The notes beneath the pieces were generated by a model. The model searched no databases, was not told the origin of the DNA, and saw only the letters and a program-made list of their open reading frames with translations. Below, piece by piece: positions 32,836 through 41,587 of a stretch of 64,000 nt of DNA. Origin of the DNA: Spirosoma sp. KCTC 42546. Its GTDB lineage: Bacteria; Bacteroidota; Bacteroidia; Cytophagales; Spirosomataceae. Location: the NCBI RefSeq assembly GCF_006965485.1, contig NZ_CP041360.1:8102501-8166500 (forward strand), in the 5' to 3' direction. A program made the translations under genes and the position numbers. Each line of letters begins with the position of its first letter. Positions within the stretch are counted from its first letter, which is position 1.

Positions 32836-35712
32836 CTACCGGCTTAAATACAGATTCCGCTCCGAGTATACTTTCTGGAAATAATCATCGGTGAGATCAT
32901 CAATGAAGTAAATGCCCTCTCCGGTCGATTTCATTTCGGGACCAAGCTCCTTGTTTACGTTCGGGAACTTGCTGAACGAGAACACCGGAATCTTGATCGC
33001 ATACCCTTTTTTAACCGGCTTGAAATCGAAATCCTTCACCTTCTTGTCGCCCAGCATCACCTTCGTAGCATAATTAACATACGGTTCCTGGTACGCTTTG
33101 CAGATGAATGGTACGGTTCGGCTGGCACGGGGATTGGCCTCAATAATGTACACTACCTCGTTTTTAATGGCAAACTGAATATTAATCAGTCCGACAGTTT
33201 TAAGCGCAACGGCGATCTTTTTCGTGTGTTCCTCAATTTGCCGGAGCACGTTTTCGCTCAAATCGAAGGTGGGTAGCACAGCGTACGAGTCACCAGAGTG
33301 AATACCAGCCGGTTCAATGTGCTCCATGATGCCAATAATGTACACGTCTTCACCATCGCAGATGGCGTCGGCTTCCGCTTCGATGGCGTTTTCGAGGAAG
33401 TGGTCGAGCAGGATGTTATTGTCTGGAATATCTTCCAGAATCTTCATCACGTGCTGCTCGAGTTCGTTCTCGTTAATCACGATTTTCATGTTCTGGCCTC
33501 CCAGTACGTAGCTTGGCCGCACCAGCAAGGGGAATCCTAATTCGCGCGATAATTCCAGTGCCGCTTCTGACTCCCGTACCGTTCCGAATTTTGGGTATGG
33601 AATATCCAGTGTTTTCAGCAATTCCGAAAAATGACCCCGATCTTCGGCTAAGTCGAGGGCTTCCCAGCTTGTGCCAATGATCTTAATGCCGTAACGGGTC
33701 AGTTTCTCGGCCATTTTCAGTGCTGTCTGCCCACCCAACTGCACAATAACGCCTTCAGGCTGCTCGTGCATGATAATAGCATGTACGTGCTCCCAGAAAA
33801 CCGGCTCAAAGTACAGCTTGTCGGCAATGTCAGGATCGGTCGATACGGTTTCAGGATTACAGTTGATCATGATGGTCTCATAACCCGCTTCCTTTGCCGC
33901 CAGTACGCCGTGTACGCAGGAGTAATCGAACTCGATACCCTGTCCAATACGGTTTGGCCCCGAACCCAGCACCACCACTTTTTTGCGGTTACTCCGAATC
34001 GACTCATTACCGGGCAGGTCAGAAACTGGCTCAGCGTGGTCGGTTGTGATGGGAACCTGGTTGTTGAAGGTCGAATAATAATACGGCGTTTTGGCCTCAA
34101 ACTCAGCCGCGCAGGTATCCACACACTTATATACCCGCCGAATATTGTGTCTCTGACGGTAGTCATACACCTTGCTTTCTTTTACCTGAAGCAGGTGGGC
34201 CAACTGTCGGTCGGCATAGCCTTTTTGTTTGGCCGTACGGAGAAGTTCGGGCGGAATATCGTCCAGATCATACTGCTGAATTTCACGTTCCAGCTCAATT
34301 AATTCTTCGATCTGGTGTAAGAACCAGGGGTCAATTCGGGTCAGTTGCTGAATCGTTCGGAACGACATGCCTGCTTTAAACGCATCGTAGATATGAAACA
34401 GCCGGTTCCAGCTGGGGTGTTGCAGACTTTCCGTCAGAGCCGCCCGGTCGGTTAGTTCATGTCCATCGGCACCAAGTCCATTCCGGCGAATTTCGAGCGA
34501 CTGACAGGCTTTTTGTAGCGCTTCCTGGAAGTTTCGACCAATACCCATCGCTTCCCCAACCGACTTCATTTGCAGCCCCAATGACCGATCGGCACCCGGA
34601 AACTTATCGAAGTTCCAGCGGGGTACTTTTACAATAACATAGTCGATTGCGGGTTCGAAGAAAGCCGAAGTGGTACCCGTAATAGGGTTGATCAACTCAT
34701 CGAGGTTGTACCCAACCGACATTTTTGCGGCAATCTTAGCAATCGGGTAACCCGTTGCTTTGGATGCCAGCGCCGACGACCGGCTCACCCGTGGATTCAC
34801 TTCAATAACGATGATGTCGTCGGTTTGTGGGTTAACCGAAAACTGGATATTACAGCCGCCCGCAAACTGACCAATACCGGCCATTACTGTAATGGCCAGA
34901 TCGCGCATTTTCTGGTACAGCGTATCGGGCAGCGTCATGGCCGGGGCAACGGTAATGCTGTCGCCGGTATGAATACCCATTGGGTCAAAATTCTCGATGG
35001 AGCAGATGATAATGAAGTTGCCGTTATTATCGCGCAGCAATTCCAGTTCATACTCTTTCCAGCCCATCACACTTTGTTCGACCAGCACCTCATGAACAGG
35101 CGATGCGTGTAATCCGGCGGTAAGTGCCTTGTCAAAATCTTCGGGCCGGTTAACGAAACCGCCCCCTGTGCCACCCAGTGTATACGATGGCCGGATAACC
35201 AGCGGAAAGCCAATTTCCTGGGCAATTTCTTTACCTTCCAGAAACGAGCGGGCCGTGCGGCCTTTGCAAACGCCAGCACCAAGTTCAAGCATGAGCAACC
35301 GGAATTTCTCCCGGTCTTCAGTTGTTTCGATGGCTTTAATGTCCACGCCAATAATCTCGACACCGTATTTTTGCCAGATACCGGCCTTATCGCAGTCGAT
35401 AGCCAGATTCAGAGCGGTTTGTCCCCCCATCGTTGGCAGAACGGCGTCGATGGGCCGCCCCATTTCCTGGTGTTTTTTCAGGATTTCGACGATAGATTTT
35501 TTCTCTAACGGCAACAGATACACATAATCTGCGTTGATAGGGTCGGTCATGATAGTGGCCGGGTTGGAATTAATCAACGCCACTTCTATGCCTTCCTCCC
35601 GAATAGAGCGAGCGGCCTGTGAGCCAGCATAATCGAACTCACATGCCTGGCCAATAACGATGGGGCCTGAGCCAATAATAAGAACCGAGCGAATGTTGGT
35701 ATTTTTAGGCAT
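32836..35712 (-). CDS. carB: Carbamoyl-phosphate synthase large chain, short form
   Basis: The product is 958 aa from the ATG at 35712. Two ATP-grasp synthetase halves are visible: the first begins SVLIIGSGPIVIGQACEFDY and the second VVLGSGPNRIGQGIEFDYS at about 590. Each has an LVRPSY/LVIRPSY and EVNPR/EANPR block. It uses glutamine-derived ammonia, bicarbonate and ATP for pyrimidine and arginine synthesis. The sequence ends soon after ELGPEMKSTGEG, so the C-terminal MGS-like allosteric domain of the 1073-aa E. coli enzyme is absent. carA is not in the window. A -7-like box is at 35816-35823. Confidence 0.95.
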   Translation of the reverse strand: MPKNTNIRSVLIIGSGPIVIGQACEFDYAGSQAARSIREEGIEVALINSNPATIMTDPINADYVYLLPLEKKSIVEILKKHQEMGRPIDAVLPTMGGQTALNLAIDCDKAGIWQKYGVEIIGVDIKAIETTEDREKFRLLMLELGAGVCKGRTARSFLEGKEIAQEIGFPLVIRPSYTLGGTGGGFVNRPEDFDKALTAGLHASPVHEVLVEQSVMGWKEYELELLRDNNGNFIIICSIENFDPMGIHTGDSITVAPAMTLPDTLYQKMRDLAITVMAGIGQFAGGCNIQFSVNPQTDDIIVIEVNPRVSRSSALASKATGYPIAKIAAKMSVGYNLDELINPITGTTSAFFEPAIDYVIVKVPRWNFDKFPGADRSLGLQMKSVGEAMGIGRNFQEALQKACQSLEIRRNGLGADGHELTDRAALTESLQHPSWNRLFHIYDAFKAGMSFRTIQQLTRIDPWFLHQIEELIELEREIQQYDLDDIPPELLRTAKQKGYADRQLAHLLQVKESKVYDYRQRHNIRRVYKCVDTCAAEFEAKTPYYYSTFNNQVPITTDHAEPVSDLPGNESIRSNRKKVVVLGSGPNRIGQGIEFDYSCVHGVLAAKEAGYETIMINCNPETVSTDPDIADKLYFEPVFWEHVHAIIMHEQPEGVIVQLGGQTALKMAEKLTRYGIKIIGTSWEALDLAEDRGHFSELLKTLDIPYPKFGTVRESEAALELSRELGFPLLVRPSYVLGGQNMKIVINENELEQHVMKILEDIPDNNILLDHFLENAIEAEADAICDGEDVYIIGIMEHIEPAGIHSGDSYAVLPTFDLSENVLRQIEEHTKKIAVALKTVGLINIQFAIKNEVVYIIEANPRASRTVPFICKAYQEPYVNYATKVMLGDKKVKDFDFKPVKKGYAIKIPVFSFSKFPNVNKELGPEMKSTGEGIYFIDDLTDDYFQKVYSERNLYLSR

Positions 35713-35815
35713 TTTTCTGCAGGACAATGACCGCATGGGCGGCCCTGAATGAATCGTGAGTTGAGCAAGCTGCCTGACGATTACCAGGCAATTCAGGGTC
35801 TGGTCAAAAATCCTG

Positions 35816-35823
35816 CAAAATTA
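35816..35823 (-). promoter_or_regulatory. Possible -7 box for carB
   Basis: On the minus strand this reads TAATTTTG, matching TAnnTTTG, about 105 bp before the carB start. No TTG is found at the right distance, so support is partial. Confidence 0.35.
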
Positions 35824-35982
35824 GGGGTTTAGCAGGTAATGGAAAAGGAGAATTTTAGAATATAAAGGCAAAGTGGCGATTCCTTGCCTTACAAGCTGTT
35901 TTTTTAAGTGCGTTTACGTTGAGAAATAGCTTTTGACCAGAATGAAATCAGGTTTTTACCATGCTACGTCTATAAATCAGCT

Positions 35983-36498
35983 ATGAAACGAGTTGCCATT
36001 GTGGGTTGTGGAGGAGCCGGGAAGTCAACTCTGGCTCGTCAGCTTGGCCAATTGACCCATCTCCCGGTCGCTCATCTGGATGCCGTATTATGGCAACCCG
36101 GCTGGATCATGACAGACCGGGCTACCGAACTGGTTTTACAAAAACAATTGATTGACCAACCCGAGTGGATCATTGATGGAAATTACGGCTCGTCAATGAA
36201 CTTACGTTTTACCACGGCCGATACCATAATCTTTCTGGACTTCCCTCGCTGGTTGTGTTTGTGGCGGATTATCAAGCGTTTGGTTACTTATCAAGGGCGA
36301 GTTCGTCCTGATATGGCTCCCGGTTGCCCTGAGCGCTGGAGCTGGGATTTCCTGCACTGGATCTGGACATTTCGACAGACTCAGCGCGCACAAATTCTGG
36401 CTAAAATTGATCAATATGCTCCAGGACGTACAGTATTGATTTTTAAGAAACCAGTGGAGGTAAACCAGTTTCTGCATCAATTGATGCCAGAGACTTAG
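35983..36498 (+). CDS. P-loop nucleotide kinase-like protein (FlaR/topology-modulation type)
   Basis: The product is 171 aa. The Walker A motif is VGCGGAGKSTLARQL at residues 7-21. LPVAHLDAVLWQPGW and WIIDGNYGS are typical of the adenylate-kinase-like proteins annotated as DNA topology modulation protein FlaR. The lid region is Arg-rich (RPDMAPGCPERW). Substrate is unknown; a small nucleoside kinase role is the best inference. It is a single gene, divergent from carB. Confidence 0.75.
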   Translation: MKRVAIVGCGGAGKSTLARQLGQLTHLPVAHLDAVLWQPGWIMTDRATELVLQKQLIDQPEWIIDGNYGSSMNLRFTTADTIIFLDFPRWLCLWRIIKRLVTYQGRVRPDMAPGCPERWSWDFLHWIWTFRQTQRAQILAKIDQYAPGRTVLIFKKPVEVNQFLHQLMPET

Positions 36499-36543
36499 CG
36501 ATACAGCGTGAGTAGAGCGATAAAGGCCAGTGAATAATAACTA

Positions 36544-36574
36544 TTGCAAAACCCTTAACATACCCCTATTTTTG
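36544..36574 (+). promoter_or_regulatory. Promoter of the 476-aa lipoprotein gene
   Basis: TTG at 36544-36546 and TATTTTTG at 36567-36574 are exactly 20 bp apart; the start codon follows 29 bp later. Confidence 0.72.
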
Positions 36575-36603
36575 ACTAATCTATTTCCTAATACGCTGCG
36601 TTT

Positions 36604-38034
36604 ATGGTTCGTCCTTATATACTGTTAGTTTGTGTATTGGTAAGCAGTTTGGCCGTCACCTGCGTTCGTGATTACCCGTCTACCGATCCTCATAAAGCAC
36701 CCGTTGTGTCGAACCCACCATCCGGCGGATTACCGGGACAGACGCAGACATCTCCCCAAAAACGGCTGTATCTGGACAATGATAAGATACGCGTTGGGAT
36801 CGATCTGAATGCGGGGGGGGCCATTACGTATCTATCAGAAGCGGGTAGTAGCGTAAATATGGTCAACAATAATGACCTGGGTCGGCAAATACAGACATCG
36901 ATCTATGCGGGTCCTTACCCCTACAGTGTAAACGGGAAAGATCCAGTTTACCAATGGAGATACCTTGGCTGGAACCCAGTTCAAACAGGCGATTATTACA
37001 ATAATCCGGCTCGGGTTGTTAGCTATCAGCAGGGCCAAAACACGCTGTATGTTAAAACGATCCCTTTGATTTGGCCATTACTGAATGAACCTGCTGACTG
37101 TGTATTTGAACACTGGATTGAATTGAAAGGCAATACCATTCACGTACGCTGTAAGATTGTGGTTAACCGTTCCGATACCACTCAGTATGAGTCCCGGACT
37201 CAGGAGGTGCCTTGTGTGTACCTGAATGGTCCCTATTATCGGATGGTAACTTATGGTGGGGTAAAGCCATTCACGAATGATGCGGTATCGGAGTATACTG
37301 ATCGGGATGTATTGAATCGATATGGGAGCGAAAACTGGATTGCCTTGCTGAATGCTGAGGGACGGGGAGTTGGTTTGTATAAGCCCAATGAAGTCCGATT
37401 TGGCTCAGCCGGTTTCGGCGTTACCAAAGTTGGGGGCGAGTTTGATGTGTCGGCAGGATACATAACCAGCCAGCCGCACTTGCTCATTGATCATAATGGG
37501 CAGTACGAATTTGAATACACATTGATTGTTGGTGACCTAACTGACATTCGGCAGTTTGCCTACGCCCAACCCCGGCCACCTACCGGCCCTACGTATAGAT
37601 TTGTCAATGATCGGCAGGGCTGGTACTTTAACCGCACCCGCGACAAAGGCTACCCAATTCAAAATGAGTTAAATGTTCTCTGGATGCGGGACGATCCGAC
37701 AATCAGGAACTTTCGGGTTATGAGCCCAATGTCGTTCTGGCACGCAAGTAATGTTCCAAAAATTTACATACAGGCTGCTTTTCAGACAAAGGGAACCATG
37801 GCTCGATTTTCGTGGCGAAAGCCCGAAGATTATGACTTTCTGGACATACCGGGTCGGTACGTCGATTTCCCTATTGTGGGTGATGGCCAATTTCGTACCT
37901 ATGAAATCAATACAAGTCAGTTAGCAGGCTGGGACGGTGCTATTACCCAAATTTCGCTGACAAGTCCTGAGAACCAGCTTCAATTCGAGGATGGATCAAT
38001 TTTGCGATTGCGAAGTGTAACATCTACCAATTAG
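36604..38034 (+). CDS. Secreted or lipid-anchored protein, unknown function
   Basis: The product is 476 aa. The N-terminal signal (MVRPYILLVCVLVSSLAVTC) could end in a lipobox with Cys20. The mature part is rich in aromatic beta strands: KIRVGIDLNAGGAITYLSEA, then WRYLGWNP, an ENWIALLN segment, and a C-terminal region like carbohydrate-associated beta sandwiches (FRTYEINTSQLAGWDG). The first block recalls galactose-mutarotase-like folds, where a glycan-facing role would fit, but no catalytic residues are identified. It has its own promoter and a long 3' hairpin. Confidence 0.6.
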   Translation: MVRPYILLVCVLVSSLAVTCVRDYPSTDPHKAPVVSNPPSGGLPGQTQTSPQKRLYLDNDKIRVGIDLNAGGAITYLSEAGSSVNMVNNNDLGRQIQTSIYAGPYPYSVNGKDPVYQWRYLGWNPVQTGDYYNNPARVVSYQQGQNTLYVKTIPLIWPLLNEPADCVFEHWIELKGNTIHVRCKIVVNRSDTTQYESRTQEVPCVYLNGPYYRMVTYGGVKPFTNDAVSEYTDRDVLNRYGSENWIALLNAEGRGVGLYKPNEVRFGSAGFGVTKVGGEFDVSAGYITSQPHLLIDHNGQYEFEYTLIVGDLTDIRQFAYAQPRPPTGPTYRFVNDRQGWYFNRTRDKGYPIQNELNVLWMRDDPTIRNFRVMSPMSFWHASNVPKIYIQAAFQTKGTMARFSWRKPEDYDFLDIPGRYVDFPIVGDGQFRTYEINTSQLAGWDGAITQISLTSPENQLQFEDGSILRLRSVTSTN

Positions 38035-38047
38035 AAAAGTCTTGTAG

Positions 38048-38114
38048 ACAAAAAATGAGGGATTCATTTCGTTAACCTAGTTGCTGGTCGCTCAATGAAT
38101 CCTTCATTTTTTGT
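38048..38114. terminator. Hairpin M, 21-bp arms
   Basis: 38048-38068 pairs with 38094-38114 (20 of 21), with an A-run at the outer left and a T-run at the outer right. It follows the stop codon by 13 bp and would work as a long intrinsic terminator. Confidence 0.82.
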
Positions 38115-38183
38115 TTATGCGTGAACAATCGTGCGTACACCTAGTTGTAATTTCAGTTAACAACTCATAGAAATTCAACTGTT

Positions 38184-38636
38184 ATGATCACGAATAAAGA
38201 AATCGTTGATGATCTCAACGACCTGGTAAAAATCAACAACGATCGCATTCAGGGATATGAAAAAGCGATTGAAGACAACGAAGATGCGCAACTGGACGAT
38301 CTGTTCCGCCATTACGTAATTCAGAGCCAAAATTTCCGTAGTCAATTGGCCGATCATATCGTACGCATTGACGGAACGGGCGTATCAGACGCAACATCTA
38401 CCGACGTAACAAGTAAAATTCACCGCGCCTGGATCGACATTAAATCAGCGCTGACGGGCAAAGATCGCGATACGGTATTAAGCTCCGTTGAATTTGGCGA
38501 AAATGCCGCTATTGAAGCCTATCAGGACGCAATTAATAAAGACCATATTCCGGCTTACATCAAAGAGGATCTTCAAAAGCAACTTAGTGAATTACAGGTT
38601 GCCTTTGATAAGATCAAGTCATTGGAGAATGCATAA
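38184..38636 (+). CDS. PA2169/DUF2383-type four-helix-bundle protein
   Basis: The product is 150 aa, all helical. Residues start MITNKEIVDDLNDLVKINND and continue with GYEKAIEDNED, an acidic ferritin-like pattern, then VEFGENAAIEAYQDAI. These are hallmarks of the PA2169 family (DUF2383), ferritin-like proteins of unknown function often linked to stress or stationary phase. It has no signal. It is a single gene bounded by a bidirectional terminator. Confidence 0.82.
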   Translation: MITNKEIVDDLNDLVKINNDRIQGYEKAIEDNEDAQLDDLFRHYVIQSQNFRSQLADHIVRIDGTGVSDATSTDVTSKIHRAWIDIKSALTGKDRDTVLSSVEFGENAAIEAYQDAINKDHIPAYIKEDLQKQLSELQVAFDKIKSLENA

Positions 38637-38647
38637 CCTGCATTAAT

Positions 38648-38692
38648 CAACAAAAAAGGATGCTCTTCTAGAAAGGCATCCTTTTTTTGTTG
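38648..38692. terminator. Bidirectional terminator between convergent genes
   Basis: CAACAAAAAAGGATGC (38648-38663) pairs with GCATCCTTTTTTTGTTG (38676-38692). The A-run and T-run flank a GC stem, serving the DUF2383 gene and the convergent 115-aa gene. Confidence 0.88.
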
Positions 38693-38705
38693 AAAATTCT
38701 CGTCT

Positions 38706-39053
38706 TTACCGGGCTTCTGTAACCTGTTTTGACGTCTCTTCGAGTACCTGAGCCAGCTGAAGCAACTGGCCTACCAAACCAACATCCGATACCTCGTTAG
38801 CAGCCTGCTTCGTTAGTTTGCTGAGCGTATGCAATGACCCGGCAATTTTTGGGGCTTTCCCTTCTTCTAAAGCCCGTTTAAGCGAGAACAGCTCATCAGC
38901 CACGTTTTCGAGTGTCAGATTTCCTTCACCCAATGCATCACTCCACTGATTGATCAGCTCATTGACCGGATTAATGTGTTCAGCCCCTTCCTGCAGCCGA
39001 TGTAGCGTTGATGCCAGGAGTTGCTGTGGATCTAGTTTGGTTTGTGTTAGCAT
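38706..39053 (-). CDS. Small helical protein, unknown function
   Basis: The product is 115 aa, cytoplasmic and helical (PQQLLASTLHRLQEGAEHIN, then LEEGKAPKIAGSLHTLSKL). The heptad-like Leu spacing suggests a coiled coil. I do not recognise a family. It lies downstream of the aldo/keto reductase gene on the same strand, separated by hairpin N. Confidence 0.55.
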   Translation of the reverse strand: MLTQTKLDPQQLLASTLHRLQEGAEHINPVNELINQWSDALGEGNLTLENVADELFSLKRALEEGKAPKIAGSLHTLSKLTKQAANEVSDVGLVGQLLQLAQVLEETSKQVTEAR

Positions 39054-39084
39054 ACAGATTGACGATTTAGGGTTACAGTATTTG

Positions 39085-39154
39085 GTATTCGGTTTAAGGT
39101 ATACGGACGCGTAGATTGCTGGCGTCAGCTTACCGTATACCTTAAACCGAATAC
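39085..39154. repeat. Intergenic hairpin N, perfect 22-bp arms
   Basis: 39085-39106 pairs perfectly with 39133-39154 (arm begins GTATTCGGTTTAAGG). Weaker pairing extends to 39071-39162, reaching the stop codon of the aldo/keto reductase at 39163. Confidence 0.85.
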
Positions 39155-39162
39155 TATAAACC

Positions 39163-40041
39163 TTAATTAGGCAATGGCATATCCTGCAAATCTTCGTCAG
39201 TAAGTTTAATAGCGGCAGCTTGCAGATTCTCCTCCAAATGCTTTACCGACGATGTTCCGGCGATGGGCAACATTACAGGTGATGCGGCTAAGAGCCAGGC
39301 CAGTGCAATCTGGTAATCTGTTGCACCGTGACGGGCAGCTACTTTTTTAATGGCATTTTCGGCAGCCACGTTCCCCGCGTTGAGCGGAAACCATGGAATA
39401 AAGGCGATATTATTTTGCTCGCAGTAGGCAAGCACATCATTCCAGCGTTGCTCGCCAAAGTTGTACATATTCTGTACCGATACAACCTCGAAGTATTTTT
39501 TTGCTTCTTCGATCTGGTCAATACCCACTTCCGATAAACCAATATGCCGGATCTTACCCTGTTGCTGGGCTTCCTGTAGAAAACTCAGGAATTCTTCGGA
39601 CGGTACTTTCGGATCGAAGCGGTGAAGTTGATACAGATCAATCCGATCTAGTTTTAAGCGTTTCAGGCTACCATTAAGTGCTTCCTCCAGGTGTTTTCGG
39701 CTGCCATCAACCGGCCATTGATTCGGGCCTGTACGGAGTAGTCCACCTTTCGTCCCAATAACTAAGCCATCGGGATAGGGATGCAGGGCTTCGGCAATGA
39801 GCTCTTCCGATACGTAAGGGCCGTAGCTATCGGCTGTATCAATAAAATTTACGCCAAGTTCAAGGCAGCGTTTTAATACGCGAATGGATTCGTCGTGATC
39901 TTTTGGAGGACCCCAAATTCCGTTTCCAGTAATCCGCATGGCACCGTAAGCCATACGATTAACGGTTAAATCACCACCAATTGTGATGGTACCAGCCTGT
40001 GCGGCCACTTGTGATCCAGCTGGTTGTTCAGTTGCTTGCAT
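39163..40041 (-). CDS. Aldo/keto reductase
   Basis: The product is 292 aa from the ATG at 40041 (MQATEQPAG). A longer in-frame reading would overlap the end of tyrA by 89 bp and is rejected. The TIM-barrel family blocks are visible: FIDTADSYGPYVSEELI with the catalytic Asp and Tyr, VIGTKGGL with the Lys, LYQLHRFDPKVP with the His, and PIAGTSSVKHLEEN near the cofactor site. It is an NAD(P)H-dependent carbonyl reductase; the substrate is unknown. It is the last gene of the tyrA-containing string. Confidence 0.9.
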   Translation of the reverse strand: MQATEQPAGSQVAAQAGTITIGGDLTVNRMAYGAMRITGNGIWGPPKDHDESIRVLKRCLELGVNFIDTADSYGPYVSEELIAEALHPYPDGLVIGTKGGLLRTGPNQWPVDGSRKHLEEALNGSLKRLKLDRIDLYQLHRFDPKVPSEEFLSFLQEAQQQGKIRHIGLSEVGIDQIEEAKKYFEVVSVQNMYNFGEQRWNDVLAYCEQNNIAFIPWFPLNAGNVAAENAIKKVAARHGATDYQIALAWLLAASPVMLPIAGTSSVKHLEENLQAAAIKLTDEDLQDMPLPN

Positions 40042-40147
40042 AGGTTTACTAATGATTCTGTTTCGGGACTTGCCAATTCGTGGCGTCCTATGATATAAAC
40101 CAATAGAAATCCGTTTTGTGTCAGCAACCGGAAAAAGTTTTACACGT

Positions 40148-41005
40148 TTACCGTTTCTCGATTCCGTCCAGCACACGTCGAATGACGTTGGCCCGTTGCA
40201 TGAAATCCAGCGAGGCAGTAACGTCCTGGCTGTCAATTACTTCTTTAAACTGCTGTAGAAAGTCGATGTAGGCCGCCAGCGCGTCGGATACATTTGTTCG
40301 ATTCTGGTCGAAAATAGGGGCCCACATTTGCGGAGAGCTCTTCGCCAAACGCACCGTTGAGCTAAAGCCAGTACTGGCCATGTCGAAAATGGCCTGCTCG
40401 TCTTTTTCTTTTTCCAATACAGTCAAGCCTAGCGCAAATGCACTGATATGACTTAGGTGTGATACATAAGCCAGGTGCAGGTCGTGTTCCTTAGGCGTCA
40501 TGTAAAACAATTTCATGCCTATATCCCGAAACAGACTTTCAACCAGCATCAAGCTGTCGGCATTACTTTTCTCCCGATCGCAGATAATAAGGTTCTTGCC
40601 AGACAGCAACTCCTTAAACGCAGCACCCGGCCCCGAATTTTCGGTACCGGCCATAGGATGAACCGCAACAAACTGGGACCGCTTGGCATGAGTATCAACC
40701 AGATCGCAAATCAACTCTTTGGTAGAACCTAAATCAATGACGGTCGCATCCACTGGCAGGTGATCGAGTACCGTAGGTAGTAAGTCGGTAATAATGTTAA
40801 CGGGCGTAGCCATCACAACGAGCGTACTCTGTGCTACCGCTTCGGCCAGCGGCAATACCTCATCAACAATGCCCTTGGCCAGTGCCAGTTGCCCGTTCAC
40901 GGGCGATGTGTCAACGCCAATGAAGCGCATTTTGGGGTATTTCTCGCGAACCGCGAGCGCGAAGGAACCACCGAGGAGGCCTATACCTACTATACTTACA
41001 ACCAT
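40148..41005 (-). CDS. tyrA: Prephenate dehydrogenase
   Basis: The product is 285 aa. The Rossmann motif is VGIGLLGGSFALA at the N-terminus, followed by MATPVNIITDLL and the HPMAGTENSGP substrate-site block. It oxidatively decarboxylates prephenate to 4-hydroxyphenylpyruvate for tyrosine synthesis. No ACT or chorismate mutase domain is attached. The aminotransferase gene lies directly upstream, consistent with the next step to tyrosine. The start codon at 41005 abuts the left arm of the palindromic element that holds the GxxExxY gene. Confidence 0.92.
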   Translation of the reverse strand: MVVSIVGIGLLGGSFALAVREKYPKMRFIGVDTSPVNGQLALAKGIVDEVLPLAEAVAQSTLVVMATPVNIITDLLPTVLDHLPVDATVIDLGSTKELICDLVDTHAKRSQFVAVHPMAGTENSGPGAAFKELLSGKNLIICDREKSNADSLMLVESLFRDIGMKLFYMTPKEHDLHLAYVSHLSHISAFALGLTVLEKEKDEQAIFDMASTGFSSTVRLAKSSPQMWAPIFDQNRTNVSDALAAYIDFLQQFKEVIDSQDVTASLDFMQRANVIRRVLDGIEKR

Positions 41006-41047
41006 CTGAACCGGGATTTTTATGATTTAACTGACCGACTTTGATTT
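41005..41047. repeat. Left arm of palindromic element O
   Basis: 43 bp, the inverse of 41545-41587 with 2 mismatches. The core GAACCGGGATTTTTATGATT begins at 41008. It adjoins the tyrA start codon. The same sequence recurs at the empty site 42748-42889. Confidence 0.92.
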
Positions 41048-41111
41048 CCTAATTATGCTGATGGTTAATGACTTACAATTATTATCTTGTCAGACGACTA
41101 CCATCACAAGT

Positions 41112-41510
41112 ATGATTAAAACGGAGTACAGATACTCAGAGTTGACGAGTAAAGTAATTGGATGTGCGTTTGAAGTCCATAAGATACTGGGAAGCGGATT
41201 TCAAGAAGTTATTTATCAACGGGCATTGGCCATTGAATTAGAAGAATGTAGCGTTGAATTTACTCGCGAATTTGATATGCCGATTTTCTTCAAAGGGCGG
41301 CATATTGGCTCTCGTAGAGTTGATTTTCTAATTGAAAATGTAGTGTCTGTTGAATTAAAAGCGATCGCTATGCTCAACGATGACCACTTGGCCCAAGCGA
41401 TCAACTATTTGGAAGCTTACAATCTTGAAGTTGGCCTGCTCATTAATTTTGGGAACTCAAGTTTACAATTTAAACGATTGCTAAATAAAAAATTTAGAGT
41501 TTCCCCCTAA
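41112..41510 (+). CDS. GxxExxY protein, PD-(D/E)XK-like nuclease, inside a palindrome
   Basis: The product is 132 aa from the ATG at 41112. The family motif G29-F-Q-E32-V-I-Y35 is present. Asp71 in RRVDFLIE and E81-x-K83 in VSVELKAI form an intact PD-(D/E)XK site, so it could be an active nuclease. It is transcribed against the surrounding aminotransferase and tyrA genes. It lies wholly between the two arms of element O, 65 bp after the left arm and 34 bp before the right. The arms belong to the same repeat family as the empty palindrome at 42748. I infer a selfish or hairpin-borne cargo gene; function is unproven. Confidence 0.85.
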   Translation: MIKTEYRYSELTSKVIGCAFEVHKILGSGFQEVIYQRALAIELEECSVEFTREFDMPIFFKGRHIGSRRVDFLIENVVSVELKAIAMLNDDHLAQAINYLEAYNLEVGLLINFGNSSLQFKRLLNKKFRVSP

Positions 41511-41544
41511 CTCTCCAACAGGACTTCCTGCGAAAGTATTGTAA

Positions 41545-41587
41545 AAATCAAAGTCAGTCAGTTAAATCATAAAAATCCTGGTTCAGA
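41545..41587. repeat. Right arm of palindromic element O
   Basis: Inverse of 41005-41047 with 2 mismatches. On the minus strand, it codes for NQDFYDLTD and the TGA stop (41556-41554) of the aminotransferase. Confidence 0.92.

Larger units (their letters stand above)
41005..41587. mobile_element. Candidate mobile palindromic element O carrying the GxxExxY gene
   Basis: The 583-bp unit has 43-bp inverted arms (41 of 43 matching) enclosing one complete nuclease-like gene. It occupies the gap between tyrA and the aminotransferase gene, and its right arm encodes the last nine residues and stop codon of the aminotransferase. A related palindrome without cargo is in the next gap (42748-42889). No target-site duplication or transposase is evident, so mobility is inferred. 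Confidence 0.6.

Noticed and set aside
33298..35527. Several plus-strand open frames within carB
   Set aside because: They are shadows of the opposite strand of a well-conserved gene.
40042..40236. N-terminal extension of the aldo/keto reductase
   Set aside because: It would overlap the end of tyrA, and the family fold begins after the ATG at 40041.
41005..41587. Element O as an ordinary insertion sequence
   Set aside because: The only gene is a 132-aa GxxExxY protein; no transposase motif and no obvious target duplication at the ends.
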